DNA of 5,847 nt from Pseudomonadota bacterium (GTDB taxonomy: Bacteria > Myxococcota_A > Polyangia > Polyangiales > Polyangiaceae). The position numbers and the translations under genes are program-made. The stretch covers positions 1 through 5,847 of the forward strand of contig JAEYOT010000581.1 in assembly GCA_023411445.1 (NCBI GenBank), read 5' to 3'. Under the pieces are notes generated by a model. It did no database searches and had not been told where the DNA came from. It saw only the letters and a program-made list of their open reading frames with translations. This document shows positions 5,749 to 5,847 of the stretch, one piece after another (position 1 is the stretch's first letter; every line of letters starts with the position of its first letter).

Positions 5749-5847
5749 GCAGAGCGTGTTGATGTCCGCGACCAGCGGCGCCTCGCCGCGCGCGATGTCG
5801 TCGAACTCGACGCGACGACGGCGCGCGGCCTCGGCGTCCCCCTGCTC
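5743..5847 (-). CDS. C-terminal end of an unidentified protein, cut by the window edge
   Basis: A minus-strand frame is open from the right edge to a TGA (complement of 5743-5745), giving the last 34 residues of a protein. The piece has an Arg run followed by VEFDDIARGEAPL and ends in DINTLCR. Nearly every codon ends in G or C, and the mix of acidic, basic and hydrophobic residues looks protein-like. A competing plus-strand frame from ATG 5762 is mainly Ser, Arg and Ala and looks like a shadow. The fragment is too short to name. It converges with uvrB, 6 nt between stop codons, and both stops lie in the 18-bp palindrome. Confidence 0.5.
   Translation of the reverse strand, partial: EQGDAEAARRRRVEFDDIARGEAPLVADINTLCR

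Overview
The window is GC-rich bacterial DNA: third codon positions are overwhelmingly G or C, and several long antisense reading frames are open as a by-product. Gene density is high, there are no mobile elements, and no gap exceeds 300 bases. The order rplM-rpsI-argC, as I remember it from deltaproteobacterial genomes such as Geobacter, together with the base composition, suggests a deltaproteobacterium in the broad sense, possibly a myxobacterium-like (Myxococcota) lineage. That assignment is inference and cannot be proved from this window.

Layout. Positions 1-129 hold a leader with a possible sigma70-type promoter. A same-strand block follows: rplM (ribosomal protein L13), rpsI (S9), argC (N-acetyl-gamma-glutamyl-phosphate reductase) and an unrecognised 156-residue acidic protein. 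The gaps are 22, 7 and 21 nt, so this is probably one operon joining two ribosomal proteins to an arginine biosynthesis step. The argC ribosome-binding site overlaps the rpsI stop codon. The unrecognised gene is preceded by a run of nine G immediately before its start.

The next gene lies on the minus strand and converges on the unrecognised gene with 3 nt between stop codons. It encodes a 298-residue divergent relative of the Sua5/YciO/YrdC family. The KxR and SxN motifs are kept, but the usual PT(D/E)TxYGL segment is not recognisable. It is divergent from uvrB across 169 nt (3447-3615), which carries a perfect 6-bp inverted repeat and a small possible upstream reading frame. uvrB is complete and canonical except for a long linker and a basic C-terminal tail. 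At the right edge is the last part of an unidentified minus-strand gene. Its stop codon and that of uvrB lie together in a perfect 18-bp palindrome.

In function this is mainly housekeeping DNA: ribosome assembly, arginine synthesis and nucleotide excision repair. I found no sign of a novel multi-gene system. The points most worth a second look are the divergent YrdC-like protein, the regulatory structure ahead of uvrB, the stop-codon palindrome and the G-tract.
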